Below, piece after piece: positions 52,109 to 61,341 of a DNA stretch of 64,000 nucleotides; the stretch's first letter is position 1; the number at the start of each line of letters is the position of its first letter. Under the pieces are notes generated by a model. It was given only the letters and a program-made list of their open reading frames with translations. It was not told the DNA's origin and searched no databases. Both the position numbers and the translations under genes were made by a program. Source of the stretch: Pseudonocardiales bacterium (GTDB lineage Bacteria > Actinomycetota > Actinomycetes > Mycobacteriales > Pseudonocardiaceae); the NCBI GenBank assembly GCA_019243635.1, contig JAFAUB010000121.1:1-64000 (forward strand). The letters run 5' to 3'.

Positions 52109-53743
52109 TCAGAATGGGGGCGGGTCAGGCTCGGGTGGGTCGGCTCCGGTTTCGGGAGTCACGACCTTCGGCGGGAAGCAGGGGTCGGGTTGGTAGTTGT
52201 GGGGATGGCTGGTGTGGGTGTGCCCGGTGGGGGTGGTCCAGGTGATACGGCCGTCGGGGTGTTGGTCGATATTCCAGCTGGTGGTGTGGGTTTTGAGCCG
52301 GTGGTGGCGGCGGCAGCCGGCGTGCAGGTTGTGGTTGCTGGTGGTGCCGTCGGGCTGATAGGGGATGGTGTGGTCGAGATCGGCGGTGGCCGCACGCTGG
52401 CCGCAGGTGGGGAACCGGCAGAACAGGTCACGGGCGCGGACGAAGTCGGCTAGCCCGGCCGGTGGGGTGTAGGTGGTGCGGCCGTAGTCGAGCAGGGTCC
52501 CCGAGGCCGGGTCGGTGAGCAGCCGGCGCCAGGTTCCCTCAGCGGCGATCTCGCGGGCCAGGCCGGCGGGGATGGGCCCGTGACCGACCAGCTCGCCGGG
52601 TTGCTCGTCGAGCCCGAGCAGCATAGTGATCGGCACGATCACTGACACCAGCGGCTTACCCGGCCCGGTGGCGGAGGTGGGATCGTAGCGGTGGCCATGG
52701 CACGCTGGGTCAGCGCAACCAGTGCGCTGGGTGCCGGTGGGTGGGGCAGGCGTGGCGGTGTGGGTCCGGTCTGCGGGGTCGAGAGCTGGGCTGGTCGCGG
52801 CGCCGCTGGGATCATCACCGGGACCGTCGGTGCTGTCGCAGTCGCCGGGACAGTCCTCGTTCACACAGGTACCGGTAGCGGCGCAGCGTCGTCCGGTGAG
52901 CAGTTCGGCGAGTAGGTCGGCGCGGCGGGCGTCCATTCCCCGGGGGTCGTCAGCGCCGAGGTTGCGGGCCAGCTCGCAGAGCCGTTGGTAAGCCGCGGTG
53001 GCGTCCGGGGCGGACAGCAACGCCCATAACGTGGCCATGCCCTCCTCATCCGGGCTGACCACGACTCGTCGATCCTGGCGCCGTTGCTCGTACCGCTCTT
53101 GAGCGCCCTGTGGGTCAATCGCTAGCACCGCTCTGGCCAACGCCTTCCGTAGCTGGGTGATCGTCTGCTGGCCGGCGCGGGGCAGGACCCGGGCTTCGAG
53201 GGCACCGCGCTGCTCGCGCGGGAGCAGGTAGCTGGTCTCGGTGATGGCCCGAGCCTTGAGGGTGTCGATCGTGCCGGCCTGCCAGGCGGACAGTGTCCCG
53301 GGCAGGTCGACCACCAGGATCTCGGCCATAACTAGCCGCCCGGTCGCGGCGGTGCGGGACAGCCGTAGCGCCAGCCCGATCTCGTCGGGGGCGAACTCAC
53401 TGGCCCGCGACGGAGTACCGCACCGGGCAGCCAGCGGGTGATCCCCCGGGCGGCGCCGGGCGAACTCGGCCAACAGCCTCGCCTGTCGCGCCGAGGCCCA
53501 GGAGGCGATGCGGTCAAACCCCATGACCGCGTCGATCAGCTCTGCATCCGACAACCCGGCCGGATCACTACAGCCCTGATCCAGCTCCAGCGCCAACCAT
53601 CCCGACGGCGCACACTCCGACACCGGTGGCTGAGTCGTGTCCGGCAGCTCAGGGGCCTGGTCGAGCCAGGCAGGGTCGAACCAGTCCTCCTCGTAGGGAG
53701 CGCTCGAAAGGGGTGCCTCCCCAGAACCGACATCATCGAACAC
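52109..53743 (-). CDS. DUF222/HNH endonuclease (13E12 repeat family)
   Basis: About 544 residues. An N-terminal DUF222 domain (SDAELIDAVMGFDRIASWASARQARLLAEFARRRPGD; ALRLSRTAATGRLVMAEIL; LKARAITETSYLLPREQRGALEARVLPRAGQQT) and a C-terminal HNH nuclease (FPTCGQRAATADLDHTIPYQPDGTTSNHNLHAGCRRHHRLKTH) with two His and paired Cys for metal. 13E12 genes are members of the mycobacterial LexA regulon. GTG 53743 gives VFDDVG and lies inside the LexA box; TTG 53779 is the other option. dnaE2 follows 9 bp later. The target is unknown. Confidence 0.88.
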   Translation of the reverse strand: MFDDVGSGEAPLSSAPYEEDWFDPAWLDQAPELPDTTQPPVSECAPSGWLALELDQGCSDPAGLSDAELIDAVMGFDRIASWASARQARLLAEFARRRPGDHPLAARCGTPSRASEFAPDEIGLALRLSRTAATGRLVMAEILVVDLPGTLSAWQAGTIDTLKARAITETSYLLPREQRGALEARVLPRAGQQTITQLRKALARAVLAIDPQGAQERYEQRRQDRRVVVSPDEEGMATLWALLSAPDATAAYQRLCELARNLGADDPRGMDARRADLLAELLTGRRCAATGTCVNEDCPGDCDSTDGPGDDPSGAATSPALDPADRTHTATPAPPTGTQRTGCADPACHGHRYDPTSATGPGKPLVSVIVPITMLLGLDEQPGELVGHGPIPAGLAREIAAEGTWRRLLTDPASGTLLDYGRTTYTPPAGLADFVRARDLFCRFPTCGQRAATADLDHTIPYQPDGTTSNHNLHAGCRRHHRLKTHTTSWNIDQHPDGRITWTTPTGHTHTSHPHNYQPDPCFPPKVVTPETGADPPEPDPPPF

Positions 53744-53751
53744 ATGTTCGA
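53736..53751. promoter_or_regulatory. LexA (SOS) box of the HNH-dnaE2 operon
   Basis: TCGAACACATGTTCGA matches the mycobacterial consensus TCGAAC-N4-GTTCGA at all 12 fixed positions. It overlaps the GTG start of the HNH gene on the minus strand, so LexA would cover the start of a leaderless or near-leaderless message. Confidence 0.88.
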
Positions 53752-53836
53752 TGGTAACGGGTTGCCGTACGGTGGGCAAGTCATGGCTGGAAGCCCAGCG
53801 CGGGGTCGGCGAGGGAAGCGACCTGCCCGGGTGTCC

Positions 53837-54715
53837 TTACTGCTCCCCCTGCTCGCCGCGAAGGAAGCGCTCAATCTCGGCGGCGAGCTCGTCGCCTGAG
53901 GGAAGACCCGAGAAGTCGGACGGTGCGGCCGTTTCACCGTCGAACGCGGCCTCGAGACCACTCACGAGATCACGGTACTGCTCACTGTTGGCGATGATCT
54001 CGTCGATCTGGCTCGACACACTGTCAGCGGCGGCATGCAGCTCCCCCGTGTCGAGCTTCAGCCCGGCGACGGCTGCCAGCGCATCGACGAGTGCGGCGGA
54101 GGCCGCCGGGTATGGGATGGCTGCCAAGTAGTGGGGCACTCGCGCCCACACCCCGATGGCGGGGATGCCCGCGGCAGCGAAGCCCTCCTGGAGAGCCGTC
54201 TGGATCCCGGCCGGCGTCTCAGCGGTGCCAGGTACCACGCCCACCTGCGCCGCCAGCTCAGCCATGGTGGCGATCGCCATCAGACTGACTGGACGGGTGT
54301 GGGGAACAGGAGCGGCGTAGGCGCCGAGACCGACCACGAGCCGCACTCCTAGCTGCGTGGCCAGACCCACGACGGCCCGCACGAAGGCATGCCACGCCAT
54401 GTCGGGCTCGGGCCCCACCAAGACGAGGACACTTCTTCCCGAGGCGTCCTGACCGGCCCGCAGCTGGATCTCGGGCCAGCTGAGGTTGTCGACGACCCCG
54501 TCGGAGATCCGCACGATGGGGCGACGAGACCGGAAGTCGATGAGCTCGTCCGTGTCGAAGGTGGCCAGCACTTCGGTGGGGATCGTCTCAAGGACATGGG
54601 CGATGGCCGCTTGGGCTCCAAGCCCTGCGTCGACGACCCAGCTCTCAGTCGCGAGGAGCAGCACCGGCGACTCCAGCGAACGGTGAGAACGCAGCTCGTA
54701 GAGGGATGACATCAT
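53837..54715 (-). CDS. PAC2-family protein
   Basis: 292 residues of the PAC2 (proteasome assembly chaperone) fold: LYELRSHRSLESPVLLLATESWVVDAGLGAQAAI, LIDFRSRRPIVRISDGVVDNLSWPEIQL, VLVGPEPDMAWHAFVRAVVGLA and GIPAIGVWARVPHYLAAIPYPAASAALVDALAAVAG. ATG 54715 (or 54712). The C-terminal part is acidic and coiled. Actinobacterial PAC2 proteins are of uncertain role. It sits between the two SOS operons without a visible LexA box of its own. Confidence 0.85.
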   Translation of the reverse strand: MMSSLYELRSHRSLESPVLLLATESWVVDAGLGAQAAIAHVLETIPTEVLATFDTDELIDFRSRRPIVRISDGVVDNLSWPEIQLRAGQDASGRSVLVLVGPEPDMAWHAFVRAVVGLATQLGVRLVVGLGAYAAPVPHTRPVSLMAIATMAELAAQVGVVPGTAETPAGIQTALQEGFAAAGIPAIGVWARVPHYLAAIPYPAASAALVDALAAVAGLKLDTGELHAAADSVSSQIDEIIANSEQYRDLVSGLEAAFDGETAAPSDFSGLPSGDELAAEIERFLRGEQGEQ

Positions 54716-54976
54716 CGACAGCCCCTGCCGAGAACCGGCTCGGATAGCATCCAACGCCGCTCAACGTCGACGGTACGCACAGCGCCGAAGAGCTTCCGCA
54801 CGCGCAAGCCCTCCGCGCACGAGGGCCGCGGGGCAGCGCTCTCGTAGGTCGCGGCCCAGAAACTGCGCGCCGGGCGCGCGAGCGCCTCCTCGGAGCTGGT
54901 GGTCACCCGGCCATCTTTGCACTGCCCAGCGGACGCTCGAATACGCCGACCCAGATCGCGGCGGCCACCGCGACCG

Positions 54977-56584
54977 TTACTCATAGATTCCCTCGACCCA
55001 CCAGCGGCCCGTCTCGCAGACCAGCAACACCGCGAGCGGCTCGGCGTCGAGCACCGCCTGCAGCCGCGCGCAGCGCCGCCCCCCACCGGGCTCCCACCAG
55101 CGCTCCTCGACCGGCCAGGGCCCGGCCCAGCTCAACACCCGGCGCGGCGGGTTCCCGTCCACCGCGATCCGGTACGGGACACCGGTGAGACTCCCCCGCC
55201 CGCTCACCCCGACGGCGCGGCCGGCATCGTCAAACACCTCGGCGGGCAGCGGACGGGCGGGCACCCGGGACGGGGACGGCGCGGGCAGCCGGCCCGGCCA
55301 GGGAGGGTTCGCATCGCGCGCCGGGGTCGGGTCGTCTCCCCAGGGCACCAGATGTACCCGGTCGGTGGGGTCCCGTCCGCCGCCGAGCACTCCGATGAGT
55401 ACCGCCTCGGGCCCCAGCATTCCCTGCACTCGGACCAGCGCCCGGCCGGCCCGCTCGTCGTCTTCCCCCGACTCCCCCCACAGTCCACGCTGCAGTGCCT
55501 GCCCGTCGACCACCTCCTCCGGGACCAGCCGCAGCAGCGTGATGCCCGCGCTGGGGCGTGACCCGCGGGAGGTCAGCCAGCCATCCAGCTGCCAGCGAAC
55601 CCGATCAGCGATGCCGGACGCGGTCAGCGGCTCGGCGCAGCGCCACACCCGGTGCAGCTCCTCACCCGCCCCGGTGCAGGAGCCGATCCCGAGCCGGACG
55701 CAGGCCAGACCGCGAGCGGCCAGTGCGGTGTGCAGCTGCTCCGCAGGTTCCCGGGAGGCGAACGCCGCCGCATCGACCCGGCCCAGCGGTGGGTCGAACC
55801 GGCGGGTGACGGTGAGATCGACCGGCGGGTCGCGGCGGGCCGGCGGGCGCTCGTCGAGCCCTCGGGCGAGCCGGTGCGCCCGCACCCCGTCGAGTCCGAA
55901 CCGGGAGGCGACGTCGTCGACGGGCAGAGCGGCGAACGCGCCGAGGGTGCGCAGCCCCAGCCGGTGCAGCAGGTCCACCAGCGCGGCCCGACCAGCCCCG
56001 GCCCGGTCAACCCCGGCCCGACCAGCTGCGGATCGGTCAACCCCGGTGACGGCGGGCTGGTGCAGCTCGGCGATGCCCAGCATGGCGAGAAAGCCGGCCG
56101 AGCCATCCGGTGGCACCAGCAGGCCACGCTGCGCGGCCAGGGTCGCGGCGAACAGACCGTCGGCGATGCCGATCTGGCATTGCACGCCGGCCTGGGTGGC
56201 GACCATGTCGACGATCCGCTCGACCACCGTGGGCTCGCCGCCGAAGTACCGGGTCGGGCCGCGGGCCGGCACCGCGACCAGTCCGGGGCGCACCACCTCC
56301 ACGCCGGGCGCCAGGGCCTCGACCGCAGTGACCACCGGCTCGAACAGCCGGGCGTCCCGGTCCGGGTCGTCGGCGAGCACGGCCAGCTCCGGGCAGCGGC
56401 CCTGCGCCTCACGGCGGCGTTGGCCGCAGCGCACCCCCTGTGCCCGGGCCGCCGCCGAGCAGGCCACCACCCGGTTGGCGGCCACCACCGCCACCGGTGC
56501 CTGCGCGGCCGAGCCCGCAGCGGCCGCCCCGGCCACCGCGGGCCAGTCCGGGCACCAGACCACCATCACCCGGGCAGGCGCCAT
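54977..56584 (-). CDS. imuB: ImuB, Y-family polymerase homologue of the mutasome
   Basis: 535 residues. The Y-family fold is visible (MVVWCPDWPAVAGAAAAG; VVTAVEALAPGVEVVRPGLVAVPARGPTRYFGGE; GLRTLGAFAALPVDDVASRFG), but the acidic catalytic residues of active Y-polymerases are not in their usual places, as in known ImuB, a clamp-binding scaffold for DnaE2. ATG 56584 overlaps the imuA' stop (TGATG); the longer frame to 56839 only repeats imuA' antisense to itself. An internal DRSAAGRAGVDRAGAGRA repeat lies near 55977-56040. Confidence 0.9.
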   Translation of the reverse strand: MAPARVMVVWCPDWPAVAGAAAAGSAAQAPVAVVAANRVVACSAAARAQGVRCGQRRREAQGRCPELAVLADDPDRDARLFEPVVTAVEALAPGVEVVRPGLVAVPARGPTRYFGGEPTVVERIVDMVATQAGVQCQIGIADGLFAATLAAQRGLLVPPDGSAGFLAMLGIAELHQPAVTGVDRSAAGRAGVDRAGAGRAALVDLLHRLGLRTLGAFAALPVDDVASRFGLDGVRAHRLARGLDERPPARRDPPVDLTVTRRFDPPLGRVDAAAFASREPAEQLHTALAARGLACVRLGIGSCTGAGEELHRVWRCAEPLTASGIADRVRWQLDGWLTSRGSRPSAGITLLRLVPEEVVDGQALQRGLWGESGEDDERAGRALVRVQGMLGPEAVLIGVLGGGRDPTDRVHLVPWGDDPTPARDANPPWPGRLPAPSPSRVPARPLPAEVFDDAGRAVGVSGRGSLTGVPYRIAVDGNPPRRVLSWAGPWPVEERWWEPGGGRRCARLQAVLDAEPLAVLLVCETGRWWVEGIYE

Positions 56585-57309
56585 CAGCCCACCGCTCTGG
56601 TTTCCCCCACCGCTCTGGTTTCCCCCACCGCCCTGGGCGACGGAGCCAGGTCCGCGAGCGCCTCCGCCACCGGGCCCCCGGGGCCGGGGAGCAGCAGGCG
56701 GGCGATGCGAGGCCGGACCGCCGCGCCGCGGCCCGCCGCGCGCACCACGACCTCGCGGCTGCGCAGCCACCCATATCCGGCCTCGGCGCCATCCCAGGCC
56801 TCGACGTGGCAGTCCAGCTCGACCTCCGCGCCCGGCCATCGACCGAGCGGGAGCAGTACCGACCCGCGCTGCCGCGCCCTGGCCGCCAGGGACCGCTGCG
56901 CGCCGGGGGACATCCGCTCCGCGCCGGCCAGCGCCACCAGACCCACCCCGTCGAGCAGGGCCGCAGCCACCGGTGCCGGGTCCGACCCAGGTCGGGGGAC
57001 CAGCACCAGCCGCTGCACCACCACCCCCGCCTCAGTCGCAGCCAGTACCCCGAGGTCACCGACGCCGACCACTGCGGCCCACACCCCCCGCGCGGTGGCC
57101 GCGGACAGCAGCGCCAGCAGCAAGGCCATCGAGCCGTGCACCGCGACCACCGACCCTCGGCGCAGCCCACCGCCGGGCAGCAGCGACGCCAGCGGTGCGA
57201 CCACCGGAAACGGCGGCCGGCCACCGGGGACGTCGAGCCGCTCCCCCAGCGTCGACGCGGGCACGACCGGTATCCGTTGCAGCAGCGACGCGATGTCCCC
57301 ACCAGCCAT
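56584..57309 (-). CDS. imuA: ImuA', accessory protein of the mutasome
   Basis: 241 residues, RecA/SulA-like fold without a proper Walker A: SLLQRIPVVPAS, FPVVAPLASLLPGGGLRRGSVVAVHGSMALLLALLSAA, WAAVVGVGDLGVLAATEAGV, ERLVLVPRPG-like VQRLVLVPRPGSDP. ATG 57309 has GGAGGAGG seven bases upstream; the frame is open to 57405. The C terminus is a tandem ETRAVG repeat from an 18-bp unit (56590-56640) lying at the coupled imuA'/imuB junction. The LexA box is about 105 bases upstream. Confidence 0.85.
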   Translation of the reverse strand: MAGGDIASLLQRIPVVPASTLGERLDVPGGRPPFPVVAPLASLLPGGGLRRGSVVAVHGSMALLLALLSAATARGVWAAVVGVGDLGVLAATEAGVVVQRLVLVPRPGSDPAPVAAALLDGVGLVALAGAERMSPGAQRSLAARARQRGSVLLPLGRWPGAEVELDCHVEAWDGAEAGYGWLRSREVVVRAAGRGAAVRPRIARLLLPGPGGPVAEALADLAPSPRAVGETRAVGETRAVG

Positions 57310-57639
57310 CCGGCGACCTCCTCCACACGGTGGGGTACGTGCCGACGGCAAGCTGCTGGGGTTGGCCGCACCCGGATCCGCTGCGGGGAAGACAGCGTTG
57401 AACAAAAGACAGCATAGAACACATGTTCGATTAAATCCAGCGTGTCCCGAGTTCGTGGCGCGACGCTGAGGCGCTGCGGCGTCGCAGGTCCGTCAGACGG
57501 TGTGCAGCGAACCCGACGGTGCGGTTGCGCGCCGAACCGGCTATGCAGGACGTCAATGGTCGTGACTGCGTCGGCGATGGTGACAAGGGCAGTTCGATCG
57601 CCCCGTCGGGGACCCACATGTCGTAGTCTCAGCTGAACC
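57310..57639. other. Intergenic region with the imuA'-imuB control site
   Basis: 330 bp between imuA' and the hsdR remnant. It holds the LexA box at 57415-57430 and AT-rich bases beside it (AACAAAAGAC, TTAAATCC), the probable promoter of imuA'-imuB. Between 57435 and 57639 I see no gene; a short open frame from 57442 lacks recognisable sequence. Confidence 0.6.
57415..57430. promoter_or_regulatory. LexA (SOS) box of the imuA'-imuB operon
   Basis: TAGAACACATGTTCGA matches TCGAAC-N4-GTTCGA at 11 of 12 fixed positions, and its last 14 bases are identical to the box of the HNH-dnaE2 operon. It lies 105 bp before the chosen imuA' start. Confidence 0.88.
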
Positions 57640-59861
57640 ATGGGTAGTTCGAGTGCCATCAGTGAGCAGGAGACCTGTCGGACCTTCGTGATGCCGAGGC
57701 TCAACGCAGCGGGGTGGGACAAGCGACAGATCCGTGAGCAGTACCGCATCACCAACGGGAAGATCATCGCGTCCGTCCGTCGGTACCGGCCCGGCAACCC
57801 CCTGGTGGCGGACTACGTACTCGAGTACCGCGACGATGTGCCGCTGGCCGTGGTCGAGGCCAGGCGCACCAAGATCGACGCTGCCGCCAGCATCGAGCAA
57901 GCGAAGCGGTACGCACAGCGGCTCGAGCTCTCCGTGGCGTACGCGACCAACGGGCACGAGATCTGGGAGATCGAGACCGGAGGGGCGATCCGCCGACGCC
58001 CGATTTCCCATCCCGGACGAACTGGGGGAGCGGTTCTGTGAAAGCGTAAGGTGTCGAGTCGCAGGTGGAGAAGGAGATGCTGCTCGCTCCCTTCGACTCG
58101 TCGCTGCGCGACTACAACCTGGAGCGCAAGCGTCCGCGCTACTACCAGCGTATCGCGGTCAATCGCGCCCTGCGGGCCATCGCCCGCAGGCAGCGCCGCA
58201 TCCTGCTGACCATCGCGACGGGCACAGGCAAGACCATGGTGGCCCGCCAGCTGGTGGCGAAGCTCAGGAAGGCGGACTGGACGGCGAGCCGCATGCCTCG
58301 GGTGCTCTATCTCGCCGACCGCAACATTCCGGTCGACCGGCCCAAGGACGACTGACGAAGCCGTGCAGATCGGACTCACGGCCACACCGATCCGCAGGGA
58401 CGATGCCGACACGTACGGTTATTTCGGCGATCCGGTGTACGAGTACTCGCTCCGCGACGGGATCGACGACGGGTTCCTCGCGCCCTACCGGGTGCGCCGG
58501 GTGCACCTGAACATCGACATGACGGGCTTCCGCCCGGCGGCTGGGCAGCGTGACGCAGCCGGAGACGTGACCCCGGACAGGCTTTACACACCCAGGCAGT
58601 AGAGAAGGTGCTCGCGGTCCTGGACCGCACCCAGGCGACTGCCCACTACCTGACACGGTATCTGCACGACACCGACCGCATGGGCAAGACGATCGTCTTC
58701 TGCGAGAACAACGATCACGCCCACCGGATGCGGGTCGCGCTGAACAACGCCAACCTCGACATGGTCGAGCGGTACCAGAACTACGCCTGCCGCATCACGG
58801 ACGCGGACCGAGATCCGGGCAAGGCCCTGCTCGACGAGTGCAGCAAGATCAACTCAGATGAGCCCGTGATCGTGATGACGAGCCGGCTCCTCACCACCGG
58901 TGTCGACCTGCCCTCAGTCGAGGACATCGTCATCTTTCGGCGCATCGGCTCGATGCCGCTCTTCAAGCAGATCATCGGACGCGGCACCCGGCTCTGCCTG
59001 GAAGCCCACAAGGGCTCTTTCGACATCATCGACTTCGTCGAGGCCACCAGACTCGTCAACGACCCCGCCTTCGACGGACCACCGCTGCGGGTCATCAATG
59101 ACGAAGTCGACGAGCAGGGTATCCGGGTAGTCAGCCAGGAACAGGCTGGTGAGGACGACGCTGAGCAGGTCGCGGAGACGGAGGCGGAGTACGAAACACA
59201 GGAGGAAGGCCCACTCCCGGACGGACCTGCTCGCTTGCAGGCGCTGACCACGGAGGACGACGACACCGCCGACCAGATCATGGCCCAGGGCAAGCGCATC
59301 TACGTCGACGGGATGGAGGTGTACGTCTGGAACGACGTGCACTACCAGTTGGAGTCGGACGGCCGGACACTGCGCCTCGTGGAGTACCGCGAGTTCGTGC
59401 GCGACCGGGTGCTGTCCATGAATCTCCCGCCCACTGATCCGCGGACCCAGTGGGCGGTAGCCCGGAGCCGGGCGGCCCTGCGCGAGGAACTCCAGAGCCG
59501 GGCCGTCGAAGCTGACGACCTGATGGCCGAGCTCGGCCATCCCGAGGCCGACCCCCTCGATCTGCTGATCAACGCGGCCTGGGAACTCCCGTTGGTCTCC
59601 CGCGCCGAGCGGGCGCTGCGCGTGCAGCGTGAGCACCAACAGTTCCTCGAGAGCTTCGGCCCTAAAGCCCGGGTCGTGCTCGACGCCCTGCTCGACAAGT
59701 TCACCGAACACGGGGCGGAGGAGCTGAGCGCACGAGCACTGCGCGTGCCGCCCTTCACCAAGATGGGAAACGTGATCGAGCTTGGCAGCCTGTTCGGCGG
59801 ACGGGATGCCTTGCACGAGGCGATCGACGATCTCGGAAGACGTCTGTTCGACGTGGGTTAA
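57640..59861 (+). pseudogene. hsdR, type I restriction enzyme motor subunit, broken
   Basis: Pieces of one HsdR in several frames. Frame A from ATG 57640: the nuclease domain (ADYVLEYRDDVPLAVVEARRT; usual Lys is Arg). Near 57995 the frame changes (FPIPDELGERFC). From 58065: RPRYYQRIAVNRALRAI and Walker A IATGTGKTMVARQ, ending in a stop after VDRPKDD. About 110 residues with the DEAH box are deleted; QIGLTATPIRRDDADTYGYFG follows. Near 58598 another shift leads to the long C-terminal part (58608-59861: KTIVFCENNDHAHRM; TSRLLTTGVDLPSVEDIVIFR; QIIGRGTRLC). No hsdM or hsdS is nearby. Inactive. Confidence 0.85.
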
Positions 59862-59979
59862 CTAGAGTTAAAGCTCAGTTCCGTGCACAGGTGCCGCGTA
59901 AAACTAAAGGTCAGCATGAGGACGTTCACTGGTAGGGTGCCAACGCGCTCACTGCGAGAGGCCCACGGGACCGCTCTGG

Positions 59980-60110
59980 CATGTCGCCAGCCGCCGGCGC
60001 GGCTACTTCACCGCCGCCCAGGCTCTCCAGGCCGGCTATTCGTACCAGGCCAGGCCCAACAGTTCCATCGGCAACGGGGTAACTGGCCGTGGAACGCGCC
60101 CTACGAGCGG
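59980..60110 (+). pseudogene. AbiEi-family antitoxin, N-terminal fragment
   Basis: RRRGYFTAAQALQAGYSYQA is the winged-helix start of type IV AbiEi antitoxins; after a one-base shift near 60050 the continuation QQFHRQRGNW is readable in another frame, then similarity ends. No toxin gene (AbiEii) is present. Confidence 0.55.
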
Positions 60111-60214
60111 AGGCGGGGTGAAGCGGTGGTACACGGGACGCGACCGCTCTGCGCCGCGCGCCGGAAACGCGACTCAAGCAGGAGTCAGACAGTACCGGGG
60201 GCGATCTCGGCAGG

Positions 60215-60420
60215 CTACGCCGCCGATCTTTCGCGAGCCATAGGCATGTCACCCCCGGTTCCGTCGAGCTGATCGACATCTCGGGTGAACAGCTGGTCCA
60301 GGTAGCTCCTCGAGCACAGCACATGCGACCGCGTTCGGTCCGCCTGAGCACGTCGGGAAAGCCATCCTGGAGCGCCAGTTCGTGATAGTCGCGCAGGTCG
60401 GGATCACACTGCAAGAGAAC
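60215..60420 (-). pseudogene. DUF4143-type AAA ATPase fragment
   Basis: On the minus strand ELALQDGFPDVLRRTERGRM is followed, after a frame change near 60320, by RSYLDQLFTRDVDQLDGTGG and a stop at 60215. This order matches the middle of ATPases with a DUF4143 C-terminal domain. The ATP-binding part is missing. Confidence 0.45.
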
Positions 60421-60425
60421 GGTCA

Positions 60426-61261
60426 TCAGTGGCAGGTGGGCTGGTAGGGCAGGTCGGGGATGAGCCGGGCCCAGTCCGCTCGGCTTGGGCGCCCGATGAT
60501 GTGGCAGAGCCGGTCGGTGACCCGGGTTGTGTCCGGGTCCCACAACCGAATGGTGTGGTCAGCGCCGCCGGTGGCCAGAGTCCGCCCGTCGGGGCTGAAC
60601 GCCACCCCGTAGACGATGTCGCGGTGGCCGGTCAGCTGCCCGGCGAAGTACTGGCCTTGACTGCTCAGTAACGCACCACGGGTCTCCACCGTGGGCTGAT
60701 AGTGGAAGGCCTCGACGGCGAGCAGCATCGAGCCCCCTGGATCCTTGGCGGCCAGCACGGTGGCGCGAGCCATCAGCTCACGGGTGGTCGCGATCCGGCG
60801 CTGCTGGATGGCGGTCTGTCGCTGGATGAGGGCGAAGGCGGCCAACACCGCCATCGCGACCGCCACCGCGGTGACCCCGATGCCGCGCTGGCGGCGGGTG
60901 GCGGCGCGCGGCTGGTCAGGACCAGCTGGGCCTGGGCGGGTGTGGCGACTGGCTTGCGGCCGGTCTGGTCCGCCAGCCAGGTCTCGGCTTGTTCCAGCTC
61001 GCCACCGCGCAGCAGCAGGCTGCGGTCGCGGTCACGGGTTTCCCACTCGCGGGCCTGGGTGAGCAGCCCGGTGTGCAGGTGGACGAAGGCCACCGCGTCC
61101 GCTTCGGTGACGGCGGTGCGGATCTCCTCCATCCAGCGCGCTGAGGGGATGATGCCCTCGAGGTCAACCCGGACCTCCCGGTTCCGGGCGTGCAGCGCTG
61201 CGGTCAACCGCAGGATGAAGGGCAGGTCCTCGCGCGCATAGGACAGGAACACGTCAGCCAC
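60426..61261 (-). pseudogene. TIR-domain/WD40 protein, frameshifted and internally deleted
   Basis: GTG 61261 begins a TIR domain (VADVFLSYAREDLPFILRLTAALHARNREVRVD; MEEIRTAVTEADAVAFVHL), family members of which cut NAD+ or signal. Near 60905 the frame shifts; the other frame carries a membrane segment (IGVTAVAVAMAVLAAFALIQRQ), a helix (ELMARATVLAAKDPGGSMLLAVEAF) and a single WD40 blade (GHRDIVYGVAFSPDGRTLATGGADHTIRLWD) before the usual end ARLIPDLPYQP. Normal members have 7 to 14 blades, so most are deleted. The TIR part could still be made, ending about 60773. Confidence 0.75.
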
Positions 61262-61341
61262 GGAAATACCCCATCCCCCGCACGACCGTCGCAAATTATG
61301 ATAAGCCAATAAGATCACCACCTCGTCAGGGGTCCATACTT

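Noticed and set aside
54712..54904. Possible small minus-strand gene from GTG 54904
   Set aside because: About 63 residues with no known motif and overlapping the PAC2 start; the spacing and composition do not distinguish it from non-coding DNA.
58363..58602. Short separate helicase-like gene
   Set aside because: It is the middle piece of the broken hsdR, with similarity continuing in the flanking frames.
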